DNA of 64,000 bases from Zoogloea sp016790385 (GTDB taxonomy: Bacteria > Pseudomonadota > Gammaproteobacteria > Burkholderiales > Rhodocyclaceae), in assembly GCF_041916735.1 (NCBI RefSeq), contig NZ_JAYRYY010000004.1; one strand, written 5' to 3'. Positions within the stretch are counted from its first letter, which is position 1. Each line of letters opens with the position of its first letter. Below, in pieces: positions 60,431-64,000 of this stretch. The translations under genes and the position numbers were made by a program. The notes under the pieces were generated by a model that had not been told where the DNA came from, did no database searches, and worked only from the letters and a program-made list of their open reading frames with translations.

Positions 60431-61539
60431 ATGTCAGCCCTGTTCTCGCCCTACACCCTTGGCACCCTGCCCCTCGCCAACCGCATCGTCATTCCCCCCA
60501 TGTGCCAGTACTCGGCCTTGGACGGCAACGCCACCGACTGGCACCGCATTCACCTGGGCAACCTGGCCCTGTCCGGTGCCGGCCTGCTGATCATCGAGGC
60601 CACCGCCGTCGAAGCCATCGGGCGCATTTCGCCGGCCGACCTGGGCCTGTGGTCGGATGACAACGCCGCCGCCCTCGCCGGGGTGCTGGAATCCATCCGC
60701 CGCTATTCGTCCATGCCGGTGGCGGTGCAGCTGGCCCATGCCGGGCGCAAGGCCTCCAGCCATGTGCCCTGGGAGGGCGGCCAGCTGATCCCCCTGGCCG
60801 ACGGGGGCTGGGAGACGGCCGCACCGTCGGGTCTGGCCTACGCCCCGGGCGAACGCTCGCCCCTGGCCCTGGATGCGGCGGGGCTGCGGCGGATCCGCGA
60901 GGCCTTCGTGGCCGCCACCCGCCGCGCCGCGCAGATCGGCCTGGACGCCATCGAGGTGCACGGCGCCCATGGCTATCTGCTGCATGAGTTCCTGTCGCCC
61001 CTGGCCAATCAGCGCGACGATGCCTACGGCGGCAGCCTGGAGAATCGCCTGCGCTTTCCACTGGAAGTCTTCGACGCGGTGCGCGCCGCCTTCCCCGCCG
61101 GCAAGCCGGTGGGCATGCGCATCTCGGCCACCGACTGGGTGGAGGGCGGCTGGGATCTGGAGCAGAGCGTGGTACTGGCCGAGGCTCTCAAGGCGCGGGG
61201 CTGCGACTTCATCCATGTGTCTACAGGGGGGCTCTCACCCCAGCAGAAGATCGCCCTCGGCCCCGGCTACCAGCTGCCCTTTGCAGAGCGTATCCGCGCA
61301 GAGACCGGGCTGCCGACCATCGCCGTGGGCCTGATCACCGAAGCGGAGCAGGCCGAGGCCATCGTCGCCAACGGCCAGGCCGATCTGGTGGGCGTGGCCC
61401 GGGCCATGCTCTACGAACCGCGCTGGCCGTGGCATGCGGCCGCCAGGCTGGGCGCCAGGGTGGACGCCGCACCGCAATTCTGGCGTTGCCAGCCACGGGG
61501 GCAGGCCGACCTGTTCAGCGGCGCGCGGATCGGGCAGCG

Positions 61540-61543
<4 letters not shown>
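60431..61543 (+). CDS. NADH:flavin oxidoreductase of the Old Yellow Enzyme family (YqjM-like)
   Basis: A 370-residue TIM-barrel FMN enzyme. PPMCQYSA with Cys25 and Tyr27 mark the thermophilic-like YqjM class, EVHGAHGYLLHEFLSP is the central core, and GLITEAEQAE is near the C-terminus. It reduces activated alkenes. The stop codon overlaps that of the convergent hybrid kinase. The physiological substrate is not known. Confidence 0.93.

Positions 61544-64000
<2,457 letters not shown>

Overview
The window is high-GC DNA from a Gram-negative heterotroph, most likely a betaproteobacterium of the Rhodocyclales (Azoarcus/Thauera/Zoogloea-like). The taxonomic call is inference. It rests on a complete System I cytochrome c maturation operon, a very large fused indolepyruvate ferredoxin oxidoreductase, an aryl-polyene-type lipid cluster, LpxL-type acyltransferases and a PEP-CTERM secreted protein.

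Positions 1-16590 hold most of an aryl polyene / xanthomonadin-like pigment cluster. The plus strand carries an AMP-ligase fused to a hotdog dehydratase (cut by the left edge), an acyltransferase, a LolA-like carrier, an MMPL exporter, a polysaccharide deacetylase, a methyltransferase, a ketosynthase, a chain-length-factor-like half ketosynthase, a dehydratase and a FabG reductase. Most are coupled by 4-base overlaps. A CPA2 cation/proton antiporter follows. The minus strand then carries a family 2 glycosyltransferase, a PlsC-like acyltransferase, an OmpV-like porin, a chorismatase (XanB2 type, a likely source of hydroxybenzoate starter), a flavin halogenase-like enzyme and a PAP2 phosphatase. 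No acyl carrier protein is visible, so the cluster probably continues to the left.

Positions 16861-22717 carry the indolepyruvate oxidoreductase, a DUF2059 protein, a membrane-anchored methyltransferase and an orphan ParA-like ATPase. Positions 22813-29890 are ccmABCDEFGHI in canonical order. A membrane diguanylate cyclase, a cupin protein and a metallo-beta-lactamase-fold hydrolase follow.

The 34-39.6 kb region is housekeeping: metK with a strong promoter and a long structured leader, two tandem LpxL-family acyltransferases, trmB with a small membrane protein, thiS-thiG and tRNA-Gly(CCC). Just beyond the tRNA lies a type I restriction-modification locus (39701-47164). It is arranged hsdR-hsdS-X-hsdM, where X is an AlbA_2/GHKL ATPase, and paired direct repeats lie in front of hsdM.

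The right end (47.2-64 kb) has an OmpR/EnvZ-type two-component system, two small secreted proteins, a sterol-desaturase-like membrane oxygenase, the Mg2+ P-type ATPase MgtA, an RlmI-like methyltransferase, a REC-PAS-kinase hybrid, a PEP-CTERM protein, and ahpC-ahpF with a candidate OxyR site and promoter. It ends with an Old Yellow Enzyme homologue and a multi-PAS hybrid kinase cut by the right edge. No insertion sequence, prophage or CRISPR array was recognised.
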